A stretch of 64,000 nucleotides of DNA from Liolophura sinensis (GCF_032854445.1 NC_088307.1:14646017-14710016); one strand, 5' to 3'. Counted from the first letter of the stretch, positions 38,766 through 51,532 are shown. The notes: generated by a model from the letters alone, not told the origin. Numbers and translations are program-made.

Positions 38766-39810
38766 CCATTTCAGTACTTTTTGCAATGAGCTGAAGTTTT
38801 GCATTCACATATCTCCTACAGGCGAGCTCTTTGGTAGCCTTGCTACCAAATCTAAGTTTTGAAAAGCTCCCCGTGCAGTTCTAGTGCAGAAGTTTTTTAC
38901 TCATATAATAACATGCACAAGATTTTTGAGTATTAGTTTTATCTTCTTTATCTTCACGCTGTCCACTCATCGCTACTTGCTACCCAGCATATGTCCACAT
39001 AATATTTTCCATTTAACACCTCTTATGTGTAGCAAGCAGCTAATATTCGGACTGTCAGTTTGACCTATTGCATTGTAATAAAAGAATATTCTATTGTAGG
39101 ATTACAGTTGTAAACACCAGCCAAATGTACACCAATATGACGTGAAAATGAGTGCACGTGGTTTGATGGCGAGTCATTACTGTATTCGTAGTATTATTTG
39201 TGCACATCTACACCATTCCTCTTTGTAAAATATTTGCAGCAATTGTCTCTGTAGATTTAGAGGAAGTGTAGATTTATTTTGTACAGTGTCCTCTATATTC
39301 CTCTTGTCCAAAAGTCTGGTTTTCTACATGTAGTACCATTTGTAGGGAGCATGAATTTAACGAAACGGCTAAATACATGTTTTTAATACAGGGTTTGATC
39401 CCCTACTTAAGAATCCTAGCGGAGAATTTATTTTTCCAAGGTAATGTGCCGGGAAAAGCGCGGTTGATCTTTTGCATTAATTTCACTGCTAACACATCAA
39501 GGAGATACACCTGGAGTTTTAGTACAATGTGATTGTGGTAATTGATTAGTACGTGTATAGCAGGCATCCTCTGACTACTAATTTTAAGGTTGTGCCATTA
39601 GATTTAAGGTTGATGAAATCTGGAATGCAATGTCATTATTCAAAACTGTTAACGGCACCGGTGGTTACATTGACGCTGAGCGCCTTTAAATGTGTACGCC
39701 ACGATATAGCATGAGCATTACGTAATGGCGTTACGCCATTCATTCATCCATTAAAGATTGACATTGTGATGAATGGGGAAGGAAGGAAAGTGTACACCGT
39801 CGGTGTCATT
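38766..39810. other. Intronic stretch
   Basis: Nothing recognisable beyond AT-rich sequence. Confidence 0.5.
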
Positions 39811-39920
39811 ATTTGATTGGTGTTTTACGCCGTACTCATTATGGTTGGAGGAAACAGGGCAGAGCCCTTGGGAAACTCACGACTATCCGCATGTTGCTGC
39901 CAGAACATCCCACGCACAAC
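39811..39920 (-). repeat. SINE copy, internal deletion
   Basis: Tail complement ATTTGATTGGTGTTTTACGC and CGTACTCA joins directly to TTATGGTTGGAGGAAACAGG, skipping the usual AAGAATATTTCACTTATACG block. It then continues with GGCAGAGCCCTTGGGAAACT and CTATCCGCATGTTGCTGCC. Confidence 0.88.
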
Positions 39921-40117
39921 TGGAGACATGAAGTAAAGGTCATGATTTATTTCGCTATAGCTGAGTTTATATATGGTTCATATTAAGGCTGGAAAGTCAT
40001 TCTTATCCCTATAGCTTGGTACACGGCAACTATCAATCGTGGTATATAATGTAGACATGGGCATGGGCTATGTGTTTCAAACTGGGAACAACGCGTTCAG
40101 TTTAATAAATTTTCATT

Positions 40118-40192
40118 CCTCAATCGTCGTCATGTGACTAAAAAAATTGTTAAGTACGACGTTAAACCGCAAACAGTCACTCACTCATTCGT
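40118..40192 (-). repeat. GTGAGTGAGTG repeat family, terminal fragment
   Basis: CCTCAATCGTCGTCATGTGA, AAATTGTTAAGTACGACG and GTTAAACCGCAAACAGTCAC with TCACTCATT correspond to the complement of the terminal 75 bp of the longer copies. Confidence 0.72.
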
Positions 40193-40454
40193 CAAAATTC
40201 ATTCCCCCCACAAAGCACTGTTTGGCGTGATACAACTCATCACAAACTTTTGTGTACAACTTTTGGCTGAAATAATTTCGTCGAGACATTTTGTTTAAAG
40301 ATCCATCTAAGTTTCAGCGTATATAAAGAGAGGATGCGTATGAAAGCATCCACTAAGGTTATTTAGCAGTTCTTCATGTGTAATTGGGTTTAATTTAAAC
40401 GTAGACTGGCCACTATCTGTCCAAGGGGTGTCTCCCTTCAAATTGTTTGTTTTT

Positions 40455-40497
40455 TTTGTTTGATTGGTGTTTTATGCCGTACCGAAGAATATTGCAT
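40455..40497 (-). repeat. SINE tail fragment
   Basis: Only TTTGATTGGTGTTTTATGCC and GTACCGAAGAATATTGCA remain of the tail end; the core is absent. Confidence 0.7.
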
Positions 40498-41084
40498 TGA
40501 AATTGTGAAGGGATATAAGCCGCCATATCCAAATTTTATACTCCTGTGTCCTGTTATCAGTTAGAAAAAGAACTAAACTAATGTGAACTTAGGGTGTTCT
40601 GTACATGAACTCTCATCGGCCATGCCACTCGTCCATAAACAGCTTAGTGTACAGTTAGCATCCAACATCCGTCCTAATACCGCGAACTGTCTGAATTTAA
40701 TAATATTACTGGATTTCGTTCATTACTGTCTTTTACATCATATATTAATAAATTCGGAAAATCAAATAAAAGTCATTTATTACTAGTCATACTTTTACAG
40801 CAGACAAAACAATAATTTAAGAAAACGATTCCTTACAACAGACAGTGCACCAGAGTAAAGTAGTCCGTTGACTAAGAGATATACGGCTTTTTGTCATAAA
40901 ACCACGAGACGCACAGAAACTCTTTACACTGGATCAGTTCAATGTCGCTGCCATTAGTTCGAGGCACTCATCCATATCATGTCCCCAAATTGCTTCTGTA
41001 TTGCCCGCCTTAATCTTATTTATTTCGATGGTGCCCTAGAATTACTTGACAAACTGCTTGACTTAAACTCGTGGCCAAAACGGT

Positions 41085-41150
41085 GGAAGCTGGATTCGAA
41101 CTCGCGACCTTGTTGGTCAAGGCTCTGGAGATTGCTGTGAGCCATCGCTT
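41085..41150 (-). repeat. tRNA-like SINE head or tRNA pseudogene
   Basis: On the minus strand, GATGGCTCACAGCAAT (A-box-like, 41131-41146) precedes GAGTTCGAATCCAGC (B box, 41089-41103). The B box is close to the tRNA consensus. CCTTGACCAACAAGGTCG lies where an anticodon arm would be. I cannot close a full cloverleaf, and the sequence differs from the other heads here. Confidence 0.55.
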
Positions 41151-41312
41151 TATTTATCTGAGCCCGATATACCTTGTTTTTCTTCAGAACATGTCTTCTG
41201 CAGCTGTTGTTATTCAGTTAATCAAAGCGCACGTGTTGGTTACATAATGTAGCCTCCAGTAACAAACAGTTTGCCTCACCAGGACTTTGCAGACCACAAA
41301 TCCAGATACTGG

Positions 41313-42565
41313 TTAGTGAAATATCCGTCGCAGCCTTTCATGGTGATTGTTAAGCTTCCTATCGTGGTGTTTGACTGCAACGAGGTTGTGGGTGAGGTTA
41401 GCCGGTGGTTGTATACGCGGAAATGAGTGCCTGGCTATACTAGCCAGGACTTCAGGAAACACTCGAGCAAGAGTACACCGTTTATACATATCTGGAGCTA
41501 TATAGCCTGCGGCTAGGCAAGATTACGGTATTTGTTGGCTAGTGCTCGTGTGTGATAGAGGCGGTATACGCCGCGATAGAATAGAAAGTCGATCCATAAT
41601 GGTAACGCCGAACGTTTACAGTTGGTTTTCTACGGCGGACCTGCCACCGTCGACGGGAGGACCGTCGCTTGAGCAGTGACGCTCTCGCAGTCAATGAGAA
41701 CGGATCGTCCGTAACGTCTTACAGCAGGTCATACATACGCTGTGGAGATCTCGGATACACCAGGTAGCAGATGGGGGTCCGTAAATACCGTACAATGTAC
41801 CAGTCAATAACAGCAGCTGGCTGAATCCCGCCCGCTAACGGTCCAATCAGCAGTCGACCTCTCGCCAGATGCACCTTCAGGGACTGAAGGAGAGTGGATC
41901 CCGGAGAATTTGTGCCTTTACTCGCCAGATCCGTATAGTCCCAATAGACGTGGGAGTTGGAGACATGAATGGGACATATATAAAGGCGCTGACTGGAAAT
42001 CGTTATGGAGTGGACAGATCTCTGGAACTCGCCGCTGTTGTTCGTTAGTATAATTAATCAGATAGTTTCAGCTGGACGGAAGAGATTGTGCTCTGGAGCT
42101 GCCTTCGAGTAATAGTTTCTGTCCACGTTATAGGATACGGTTAATTTACAGCACAGTTCAACCGCAAGCTCGGCAACATCAACAGCTCATCTGCCGGGTA
42201 CTGTAACACCACCACCTGTAGCTCTGTATTAATGCTGACAATCATCGGACGTAAAGCCTGCATCTGTGTATCCCATGCCATCTGAAAAGACGTTTTTTGT
42301 TAACCCTACCCTCCATATACATCGCTGGCGGTGAGAGGTGCATGGCTAAAGGGTGGACGTCTCCCTGTACTTTGTGGAAATCTTGACCAATCACCCAGCT
42401 CAACATGGCTTCATTATACACCCCGTCTCAGATCAAAATCATGGTCAATTCGCCCCAGGTCCAAGACCGGCACCAAACTGGAAGACAAACAACCTCCGAG
42501 TTCACAAGACGACACGTACTACCGGCGGCGGGCCTTAAGGTGCTGTATTCTTTTAAATTACGCAT
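41313..42565 (-). pseudogene. Possible decayed coding region in a GC-rich island
   Basis: This 1.25-kb segment is markedly richer in G, C and CpG than its surroundings. On the minus strand one frame carries only two stops (TGA 42058-42060 and TAA 41719-41721) between 41542 and 42186, including 112 uninterrupted codons (41722-42057). Neighbouring segments in the other two frames (42242-42565 with one TGA; 42144-42299; 41316-41522) look like continuations after frameshifts. A local arginine-rich patch (KRRSSRRRWQVRRRK) suggests nucleic-acid binding. Higher GC alone lowers stop density, so chance tiling cannot be excluded, and I recognise no family. If real, it is a broken gene or an old integrated element. 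The same segment may instead be a promoter island. Confidence 0.25.
41827..41985 (+). promoter_or_regulatory. Candidate intronic promoter (GC box, CCAAT, TATA)
   Basis: On the plus strand, CCCGCCC (41827-41833), CCAATCAG (41843-41850) and TATATAAAG (41977-41985) occur in the order of a classical RNA polymerase II promoter, inside the CpG-dense island. A donor-like CTGGCG|GTGAGAG lies at 42330/42331, which would fit a first exon from about 42010 to 42330. No clear coding frame starts there. It could be an alternative promoter of the surrounding gene, a separate transcript, or coincidence. Confidence 0.25.
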
Positions 42566-42728
42566 ATATATATTATAACTTGGAGTTACGTAACACCAAG
42601 ATTCGCAGGATTTGTTTGTTTTCCTTAAGAAACTGGTGTTTAATGCATAACCAACAGTTTAGTGAAGACGTAAACCGACAATTATTGTATACTTCCAAAT
42701 GCTGCAGGGCGTGAAAATAATCTAATAT

Positions 42729-42790
42729 GCGATACACTGACTCTATTAAGTGATACACTAACTCTATTATGCGGCACACTGACTCTTTAT
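42729..42790. repeat. Short tandem repeat, three units of 20-21 bp
   Basis: GCGATACACTGACTCTATTA, GTGATACACTAACTCTATTA and GCGGCACACTGACTCTTTAT follow one another from 42729, 42750 and 42771. They differ at only a few positions each. Confidence 0.85.
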
Positions 42791-43786
42791 GGTGCATTTA
42801 TACTTTGTTCCTTAGAATCGCAACAGACTTCTTGTACTGCCGTTACCAAGACAACGCGGTACCATCTCGTCTCATTTAGTTACAAGATAGTTATTTATGC
42901 TATTAACTCTTTTCATATTATACACGCTTTAGTACCGGCATGAGTTTTAAGTAACTCTACTTCCTGTATTGTAAAATGTAATTTTATTGTCCACAAAACG
43001 TCCTGTTGTTCAGGTGTTTACGTGAAGTGCGAGCCGATTCCGCCGTTTTGGCTAGTGTGCATATAGTGAAAAAAGCGGAAGTATAGTTTACTACTAATCA
43101 ATTGGTAATGTCCATAGTTTGTATTGCGTTAATTCCAATATAATGTCCAGATTTTCACACAGCTCAGTAAAAGCTGTTCTAAAATAGTCACTATTCTCTT
43201 AGCCGTTTTCTCACCCTAGTGAAAACAGAGTTGTCAGGTGGCTTTACCGATGTCTCCCTGTGATCAAAATTATATTAAAACTAAACTAGTTGCTATAGCG
43301 GTGATTGCTTTTCATTGATTTAACATCACATTTGCCATCCATAAATATCCCATTCACAGCAGCGACATAGTGTTCATTGTGCTGTAAATAACGATATAAT
43401 CGGTGACAGATGAGATGTTCTAAACATTAAGGTTCGAATGTGAAATTCATCTCATAATGACATGATATATCTATAGCCTTACGATCTACGATATTACATA
43501 GGCCGTTAGGTTTGACCAGCGGTCAACTGGCACACTGTCGTCGCTGCTCTGGTTTTATTCTCTACGCTTTATTATGCATTCCTCAGTAAACCTGCAATTG
43601 GAAACTGCGGACAACCAACACATACAACTTCTCAAAGTTGTGGTTAGTTTCATATGTTTTTATAAGCTGAAGTAAGTGATGTCATAGAGCAGCTTGCACT
43701 TTGATTTTCAATATGTTTGAGCCGGGAGACTCTCCAGCTAAATTCAAATAGATGTGCTAAGCGCACGGTTTCAGCTTATGTAATTG
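42791..43786. other. Intronic stretch
   Basis: Nothing recognisable beyond AT-rich sequence. Confidence 0.45.
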
Positions 43787-43907
43787 TTTATTTGATTGGT
43801 TCACGGCTCACTCAAGCATATTTCACTTATACGACTGCGGCTAGCATTACGGTGGGAGGAAACCGGGCAGAGCCCGCGGGAAATCCACGGACTATCCACA
43901 GGCTTTC
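43787..43907 (-). repeat. SINE copy, tail and core
   Basis: TTATTTGATTGGTTCACGGC (tail complement with a short deletion), then CATATTTCACTTATACGACT, AGCATTACGGTGGGAGGAAA, CCGGGCAGAGCCCGCGGGAA and CTATCCACAGGC. Open frames at 43717-44131 run through it and are not genes. Confidence 0.9.
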
Positions 43908-44073
43908 AACTAAGTTATACCTGTGGCATGGATTGTTATATTAGTATCAGGTATGATCTACTCCCGCGTTCTTACCCAACGCCCACACCGTTCCACATTC
44001 CGCCCAACCCGCCCACACTCCGCTCACGTATAGCTCCGATGGGCCACCCGTCACCCTTAACATCTCATGACTG

Positions 44074-44089
44074 CCCCCCCCCCCCCCCC
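44074..44089. repeat. Poly-C tract
   Basis: A run of 16 C in a C-rich neighbourhood that extends to about 44170. It is length-unstable and a likely site of base-calling error. Confidence 0.85.
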
Positions 44090-44170
44090 TCCACCACTGC
44101 CAACCAAACGTTTCAAGTGTTTCAGGTGTAAATCTCTTTCGACCACCCTCCCCCTCACTCCCCACCCCAT

Positions 44171-47100
44171 CTACAGTGTGTCTTACACTTCTGAGTGCTC
44201 GTGCACATAAATCTCTGAGACTACTCATGCCGATCATATCATACATATGGTTAACACGACAGGATCTCGTGACCAGTGCCTTTGCATCACTAGTCAACGG
44301 GAGGAGAATGTTCCACGAACGCACAGTCTCCGGTGGGTATCATTACCCACAAAAAGTTGAGATTAATATTACCAGGCCCGCTCTCTCCTATCTCCAAAAG
44401 TCCGTTTTCCCTCCATGAAGAGTCAAATCCACCATGCCACAGAAAGTAATTATTTAGGTCAGGGGTCAGTAGTTTGTTCTGTTGCTTTATGTATGTCCCA
44501 CATAAATGTATCAGCTGTCTTTATCTCTTTCGAGCTATTTGTTAATGTGCTTGATTCGTCTTATCCTCCCAGCTAGCAGTTCAGAAACATCATTAAGCCT
44601 GGATGCAATACTGTTTTACCGAGAGTCATTCAAATATCATTTTATCAGTCTCGAGATAAACCTGAGCTAAAAGCATCGACTGCTTTGTAGCACGTCGTCA
44701 TGAAACCCCGCCCTTGTCCCTGGGGCGCAGGAGCTATTCCTCTCGGGCTGATAATCTCGGGCTGAATAAAATCTCCAGAAGGATAGTCTGCCTTCTGTTT
44801 CATCGTAATGCAGTTCAAACATGACGTGGTCACTGATTTCATTGGGACTCCGCACTGCTTCGTAAAGCGTTCTCTGTTAAAAACGTCTAAATAGAAAAGT
44901 TATTACTTTGTGTCATTCAAGTAGTACTCGTTGTTGGAAAAAAATAGACCCCACGGGTCCTACACAACCATCCATCATTATTATGTTTGCCAGTGTAGAG
45001 GTTCCTGGTTTGCAAAGGTCGGCTTATATGGTATACTGTCAGTCAATTCCGTTTCTCCTGAACACTGTATTGTTCCGTTAGATTGTGAAATAACATTGGA
45101 ATATATGGCGACAGATATTACCGTTATGTAAATGTAACTAACTAGCTTGCGTTTTTTTTACCGTATGATTACTAGATATACGTTGGACCTATTCATCGTA
45201 GTATATACTTTTGTATTTATTTGCTATTTATATTTTTACTGATTTATTTTGGAGCTTTCCGGAAATTTTACAATGATATTCACCTCTCCGGGAGCAGACA
45301 AACCTACTGCCTCAAAGTCGCAGCGGAACTGACGAGAGCTAGCACTGAGCCAGCGAAGGACCCCAGTTTGCACTCAGGGGAATCTGATATATGTTTGTTT
45401 TATACAATCAACATAGGTGATAATATATTAGCAGTTGGGACTGAGAACTGAACAGGTGCGCGGTATGTTCAGGGATGAATATAACAAGGTGAGGGGAGGG
45501 GATCGACAGGTGATAATTGCCGGGTGGGAGCGGGCTAAGTTGTTTAGGGTTAGTGGAGAAGCAAAGAGGTAGGTGTACACGTTAACAGCCTGTAATACGC
45601 AGTCCCGAATGTTGTAGTGTAGGATATACGCAAAGAGCTCAGGCTGTACACTTTTGTACAACTGAAAATGTCAATGTCACATTGAAGTCACATCAACAAA
45701 TTAACAGCTCCCATACCGGCTTGTTGCCATGTATATCTGAGGAAATGTACCTACTTTTTTCGTCTCACATTTTCATTCAGCCGAATTCGTGATTTGATGT
45801 CATGAGAATTGAAGCTTGCTGCTATGATCCACGACACACCTCCATCCCACTCCTCACCCTTGCCCCACTATGGGATGAAACAAAAAAGTATAGAAAAAGA
45901 ATTTAAATTTGAACCAGCGTTACATGTTACACGTTTGCTTGTCCGATGTGCTATAGAGTTGGTATTGACGTCTATGGTCAAGGAAATAGCGCTCGAAATT
46001 ATCTGGGGGAAATAGCATTGGACAGTAGTGGCACCATTTGCAATTCAAATGTAAACCCTGTTGTCACCCTGTGGCCAAAACCCAGTATTCGGTAAAAGTG
46101 ATGGAGAAAAACAGCAGAGAGATTAACCAGATCTAAACTCCTATAATCAACAGAAGGGGAATGGAAATAAGAAATGGAAATAGCACATCAGCCGAAATTC
46201 GCTGCACCGATTGTGCATTAAACGGTGAGACTTTCGTCTCGTTCACTTGGGTAACGTGAATGGCGAGCGGCTCTACCGATCGATGTTATTGTGGTCGGGT
46301 AGAGTTAGAAAAGACCAGTACTTAGGCCACCGGTGATAACGACTCCAGCGGAATCAGTTCCCGCCTTCTAAATTGCGACGGTTATTGGGAGTCTAGCCCT
46401 CATATCCCTATCCACTCTCTCATATTAACACATTCGCCACAATACAAACCAGCACGAAGAGTGAAACTAGAGCAGTGACAACAGTATGACGGTTTGCAAA
46501 TGGTCACATGGAGCCCTAACCGGTGAAACCCCACCTCATGTCAGTTTACTTCAGTCAGGGTTTCATTCTCAGTGTTCACGTAAACACCTTGCTAGGATTT
46601 GGAACTTGGGACGGTGGATAGTTTGTTTGTTTGTTTTTTTTTTATCAATTGTGGGCCTGAAGGATAAACTAAGAAGGGCTAGTCATTTTGTGTTGATATT
46701 TTGCTTACGGTTTGATCAATACCATGCTAAAAATAAGCAAAATTCACAGGTGATGCAGCTTTCGTTGCGAAGAGTAAAAAGTTATGTAGCATTTCCCAAT
46801 AGATCCATTCACACGGCAGATTTGGCTGTGATGCAAATCATCGGGTGCTTGGAGCTATATTATCTTTTAGGTAGACGCACAGCTGCTAATGTACCTGGAC
46901 AGAGATGTTTACCAATTTCGCTTTTAACTCTGGAGACTCGTGTGATATAGGATTACTTGCTTCAGGCTATATAGGATTTTGTTAAAGTTAATCCGATAGG
47001 TTTCAGTGCTATACACATGTCATCCTTTCTATAATATAAATCATAATTACTGTACTATAGGCGAAACAAGATAGTCACATATCCAACTGGCTATTTTATG

Positions 47101-49779
47101 TGCTGCCCAGCTGCAGATAAACTGCAGTTAGAATGTTGCAAGAAAAGACCAAATAGGAACTCGTGCAATAGCCTGAAGGAAAATGTCTTAAATAGCGTCT
47201 CAGTCAATGTTACTGTAGCCACAATGGAGCCAGTGGGAAAGTGGGAAGTGGGAAAGTTTAAAACAGTCAATCAAAGTAAGCATTTGGTTAATTTAATACA
47301 AGAAAACGCGTGAACAAATTCATCATTCGTTGGCAGCATAAATCAGGATTACTACATGTATATAAAATGGTTCAAAAGAAGGTTTGTCTTATAAAATACA
47401 GAAAAAAAAGAATATCAAGGAGTGGATAATCCGTGGAACTGTTCTAAAACATTAATGACATTTTATTTTACCGGCGCTTTGGTTGTGGTTGATGCCTGCT
47501 GTTTACTGTAGACGTCGTGGCGTAGTTTGATTATATACTATGGTTGCCCTCCCTCTTATCCTCATACAATTCTATTCTTACCTTTCTACCTCTAGCTGTT
47601 AATATGGTTGATAACAGGTATATCTTCTCTACCAGAACCTTCACTGACAGGAAAATAGAGAGCTATGTCTACTTTAATGCTAGCTAGTTCACGGACACTT
47701 TCTCCTCGGGCTTCTCACCATCAGTAATTGTCTTCGTGACGTCAGTTTTTAGAAAGTTTCTCCCAGAACGTCTTCGAGGGATATCCGCTAAGACGAATCA
47801 AATCCGGTCTAAGGAGGAATTAAGCCATGTTCGTGTGTGGTATCCGTAATATCGCTGAGAGATGGACTAGAAATTATCTCTTGACCTGCTGCGTCAAAGT
47901 CCTTGACAAACAAAGACAGCCTATAGACTTATCTACGGTGTGTTGGGCACTGTGCATCGATTCTGGGGAAGTTCGTTACAGATCTCGTAGTACTGAGACC
48001 AAACTGAACGCCCGTGGGGTGCATACACCATACCTGTGACACATCAAAGCACTGAATGATTCATATCGCTGCCATTTTTGCATTAAAGTCATCTCTTTTG
48101 TGCCGAATTGTATATTGTATCACCAACATTAAAGACCACAGCATGGCGAGCAAAGCCAGAGCAGCGGCAATAGCGCGATAGTGGACAACGTGTTATACTT
48201 AACCGTTGCTATCCAGTTTCTTGTCAATTTACCTCGGTTATGATTCTGTCTGTTGAGATAAATACTTAAGCACAACGCTAGCCTTTCAGTAGCACGTGTA
48301 ACAGTATTAAGGCATGTCTTCAAGGAGTGACATGAACGCCGTCATTTAATTTAAACGGAAAATCCTTGAAGATGTAATTTTTCTCATTCATATCACGACC
48401 TTGTCTCCCTCTCACTGACTGGCCCCAAAGTCAACCTGGCGATACTGCTGCATCACTTGCTGGTACTAGAAATGTACGAGTCACGTGGCAGACCAATATT
48501 TAACCCATATCCTCCCCTGATCTGGTTTCGCTTGGTACAAGCAGAAATACATACACCTCAGAAATATCTGCCTTCTTTCCTTTGTTTTCGTTAGCATGAT
48601 GCTAAGACAATATGGAAGCGATCGATTTGTATGTGTATGATAATTTTGTATGGCCATTCCGTCCAGTTTATATCGACTCTTTCGTCCTTTTTTTTTCTTC
48701 CGGATTTTGACCAGCTTTCACTGAGCAACCAGCTGTTGGGTTATGGTTCATGTAAAGCGAAATCCTTTGAATTAAATCCAACATGATAGGACTTACACGT
48801 GAACACGAGTCTATCTGATAATATGCAAATCTCGCTCTACAGCGTGATTTCGCCTTACATGATCGATACACCAGCTTTTGGTTTTACTACAATAGAACTA
48901 AACAGACTTGGTGCACCTTTCACCGCCCTACTTTCGTTTTTTATCATTTCATACAACAATGTGTATGTAGCTGATTGCATCTGAAATACTTGCATAGCAG
49001 GAAATGAGTAAAGCAGCCGCCCATATCATTTTCAAATGTTACTTGTTGTCTTTGAATGACAACGTTAGTTTCATTTAATGTTTCTGAGAGAGTAACCTGT
49101 GAAAATCCTTCGAAAAACTTTAAAACTGGTAATGATGCCTAATTTTATAAATAAATGTGGGTTGTGACGTCTTCACCTATAGTACCAGCTGGCGTAGGTT
49201 TCGAACACTCAGGTTTTATGAATCTACGCAAGTGGCATTAAATATTGCACGAGTTGGCATGATACAGAGCTTTCCGGTTTTCAGCGTCAAGAGAAAGACA
49301 TCAGAAGCGAATGTTAATATCGGATTCTTTACTTGTAAACTATATTGGTCTACGCTAAAATCGGTCATTGACCGTCACACTTGCCGCAGACACCATTACG
49401 CATATATAAACACAATTTGTACGGAGACATTGTCACTTCTGTTTGTGTTCAGTTCTGGTTGAGATATTGCACCGATCAGATGACGACCAAAACTGATTTA
49501 ATAGTGTGCGACGCTCTTCTGGAAACCAGTCTTTCCATAAAAGGTAACGTCAGAATGAGTGAGTAATGTAGCAATGTAGGCGAGCTGCTAAGACATGTTA
49601 GATGATTTACTCTCGTTTTAATACGGCTGTACCCGGGCAGTTTCCGCTGAGTGAAGTAGAACACCCTGCTGAACAGAGATAAGTTCACAGAAAGCCTGAA
49701 CGTCTCTGTCTACAATGTAAATACAAAAAGTGGTTTGACATGAAAGGTCTTATTTCCCATACATATGTGATAACAGCAG
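44171..49779. other. Intronic stretch
   Basis: No supported exon or repeat copy. The 46486-46950 frame (154 codons, ATG start) is the longest open frame of the window, but frames this long are expected about once by chance. It has no recognisable domain, splice context or GC shift, so it is not annotated as a gene. Confidence 0.4.
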
Positions 49780-50021
49780 TGAGTGAGTGAGTGCTTGGGG
49801 TTTAATGACGTACTCAACAATTTTTCAGTCAAATGTTGACGGAGGAATCCTTAGGGTGTATGTAACGTGCCTCCTTGTAGCAGGTCGGATTTCCACCGCT
49901 CTTTTATGTAGTGCTGCTTCACTGAGACGATTTACCGAAGGCAAGTAAGGGCCCCGCCCGAGCAATTATACTGATACAAGTCAACTAGTCGTTGCACTAT
50001 CCCCCTTCATGCTGAACGTGT
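49780..50021 (+). repeat. GTGAGTGAGTG repeat family, long copy
   Basis: GTGAGTGAGTGAGTGCTTGG, TACTCAACAATTTTTCAGTC, GGAATCCTTAGGGTGTATGT, CCTCCTTGTAGCAGGTCGG, GCTGCTTCACTGAGACGA, CGAAGGCAAGTAAGGGCCC, TTATACTGATACAAGTCAAC and CCCTTCATGCTGAACG follow the order of the 30055 copy, in the opposite orientation. It lacks the far end seen there. Confidence 0.88.
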
Positions 50022-51529
50022 GATCACAGGAGAGTGTTTCTCGCAGTGACCTTGATGCTCATTTGTGATAATGATATAATGTATAGTTGTACATGTTATG
50101 TTGGGACTGCGAGGTGATAGGACTCCGCTAAATGAAGACAGGGTGAAAGAGTACATTAGGCTCGTCGAGTTGTACAATGTATAATTGTTGCAATGGGACG
50201 TTATCAAAGCTGATAATAAAACAGCTTGTGACTTCGGCATTGTCTCCAAGACGTCAACGTAAGTTTCATATTGAACAACAAGTCCGGTATTGACAGCTAT
50301 CTAAAGTGTTAACGTCACAGTGATTAAAAATTAGGTTGAGTGCTATTGTCAACACTCTTCGTTGTCGTTGGAAGTGGGAAGAGGGTCACCACGTGCTAAT
50401 ACCATGTTAGATTAGGAATCCCCTTATCAAGCGCCTTTCCCGCTTAATGCGTTGACCTTCGATCGAACCAATTGCAATTGACCTGTATTTCTGGATCAAT
50501 GAGGACTAATCAAGTACTGTCCAGGAACGTCCGTCAACAATTTCTTCTCTCCAATATTATTCACCCCAACAACTGCCAAGCCTTGATCTTATTGATCTCT
50601 TAATAAATATTTTCCAAGCAAATGCTATTTGCGTTTTCCCTAGATTCAGTACTTCAACCACAGATTCCGAATGTTTCAACTAGTAATGCTGGTTGTGTTA
50701 TTTTTGTTTGTTGGGGATTAAAACCTCGGATGTGTCTAAGACTTTATCGCCCATCGGCGATTTTCAGGTACATGTATTATGTAATTAAAAATTGTGTGTC
50801 GATTTATTTTATAGGTTATGTTAAGCTCAGATTTGCATTTTGCAAAGTTGCATATGTTTCTCTGAACATGTTTGCAGTGGGTAGCCTCTGGTTGTCTGTC
50901 CTGTGTAAATCCGATTAAAGGGTTCTGTGATGTTATCATGACCCTAGCTGGATTTAAATGAAAAGCTACATGGCATGAAAACCAAACAAAGATCGCTCAA
51001 GTACGTCTTTCTCGCATAATCGAGCACTTCACGCCTCAGTCTATCTAAAAAGTTCCTCTGTTCTTCCCAATGCATGGCAAGAATCTTTTGATTGCAAATC
51101 GCATGTGGAAGGTTTAATCGGGCATGGATTCACGTAAGATTCCACACACACACACACATATTTATTAGTGGAGAGGCCGTCGAACGGGCGGCATGATGGT
51201 AGAGTAGCCTTCAGTTTTCTTCTGGCGTGATGTCTCCGCAGCTGTGTGTACTATATCTATGTGTTTAATCTTACAGAGGATCACAACTGTTCATTATCCG
51301 TCATTAAAAAAGCCAGATTTACCAGCAATGTCGAGTATATGGCAGAGTAATTAAGACTCTTGCATGACTGCCTGGAATCCCAGACTCCCAGATTCAGTCG
51401 ACAGGACATGTGAAGCGACTCCACGGTGAATTTGTACATATAGGACTGATGCTGGCGCTGCTCTTGGCGCAGTCAGACCTTTCTCGAAGGCAATTCATCT
51501 GTGTTAGATGTTTATAAATGTGTGTCACA
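50022..51529. other. Intronic stretch
   Basis: A (CA)n microsatellite lies at about 51144-51158. A weak tRNA-like pattern near 51350-51415 is too diverged to call. No supported exon. Confidence 0.4.
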
Positions 51530-51532
51530 TGT

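Noticed and set aside
42331-42714. 127-codon plus frame in the GC-rich island
   Set aside because: Opens on GTG, and its length is explained by the higher GC content; no family features.
46486-46950. Longest single open frame (154 codons, ATG start, plus)
   Set aside because: About one frame this long is expected by chance. There is no domain, no composition shift and no splice or poly-A context.
51350-51415. tRNA-like pattern with weak A and B boxes
   Set aside because: Both boxes depart from consensus and no stem could be closed.
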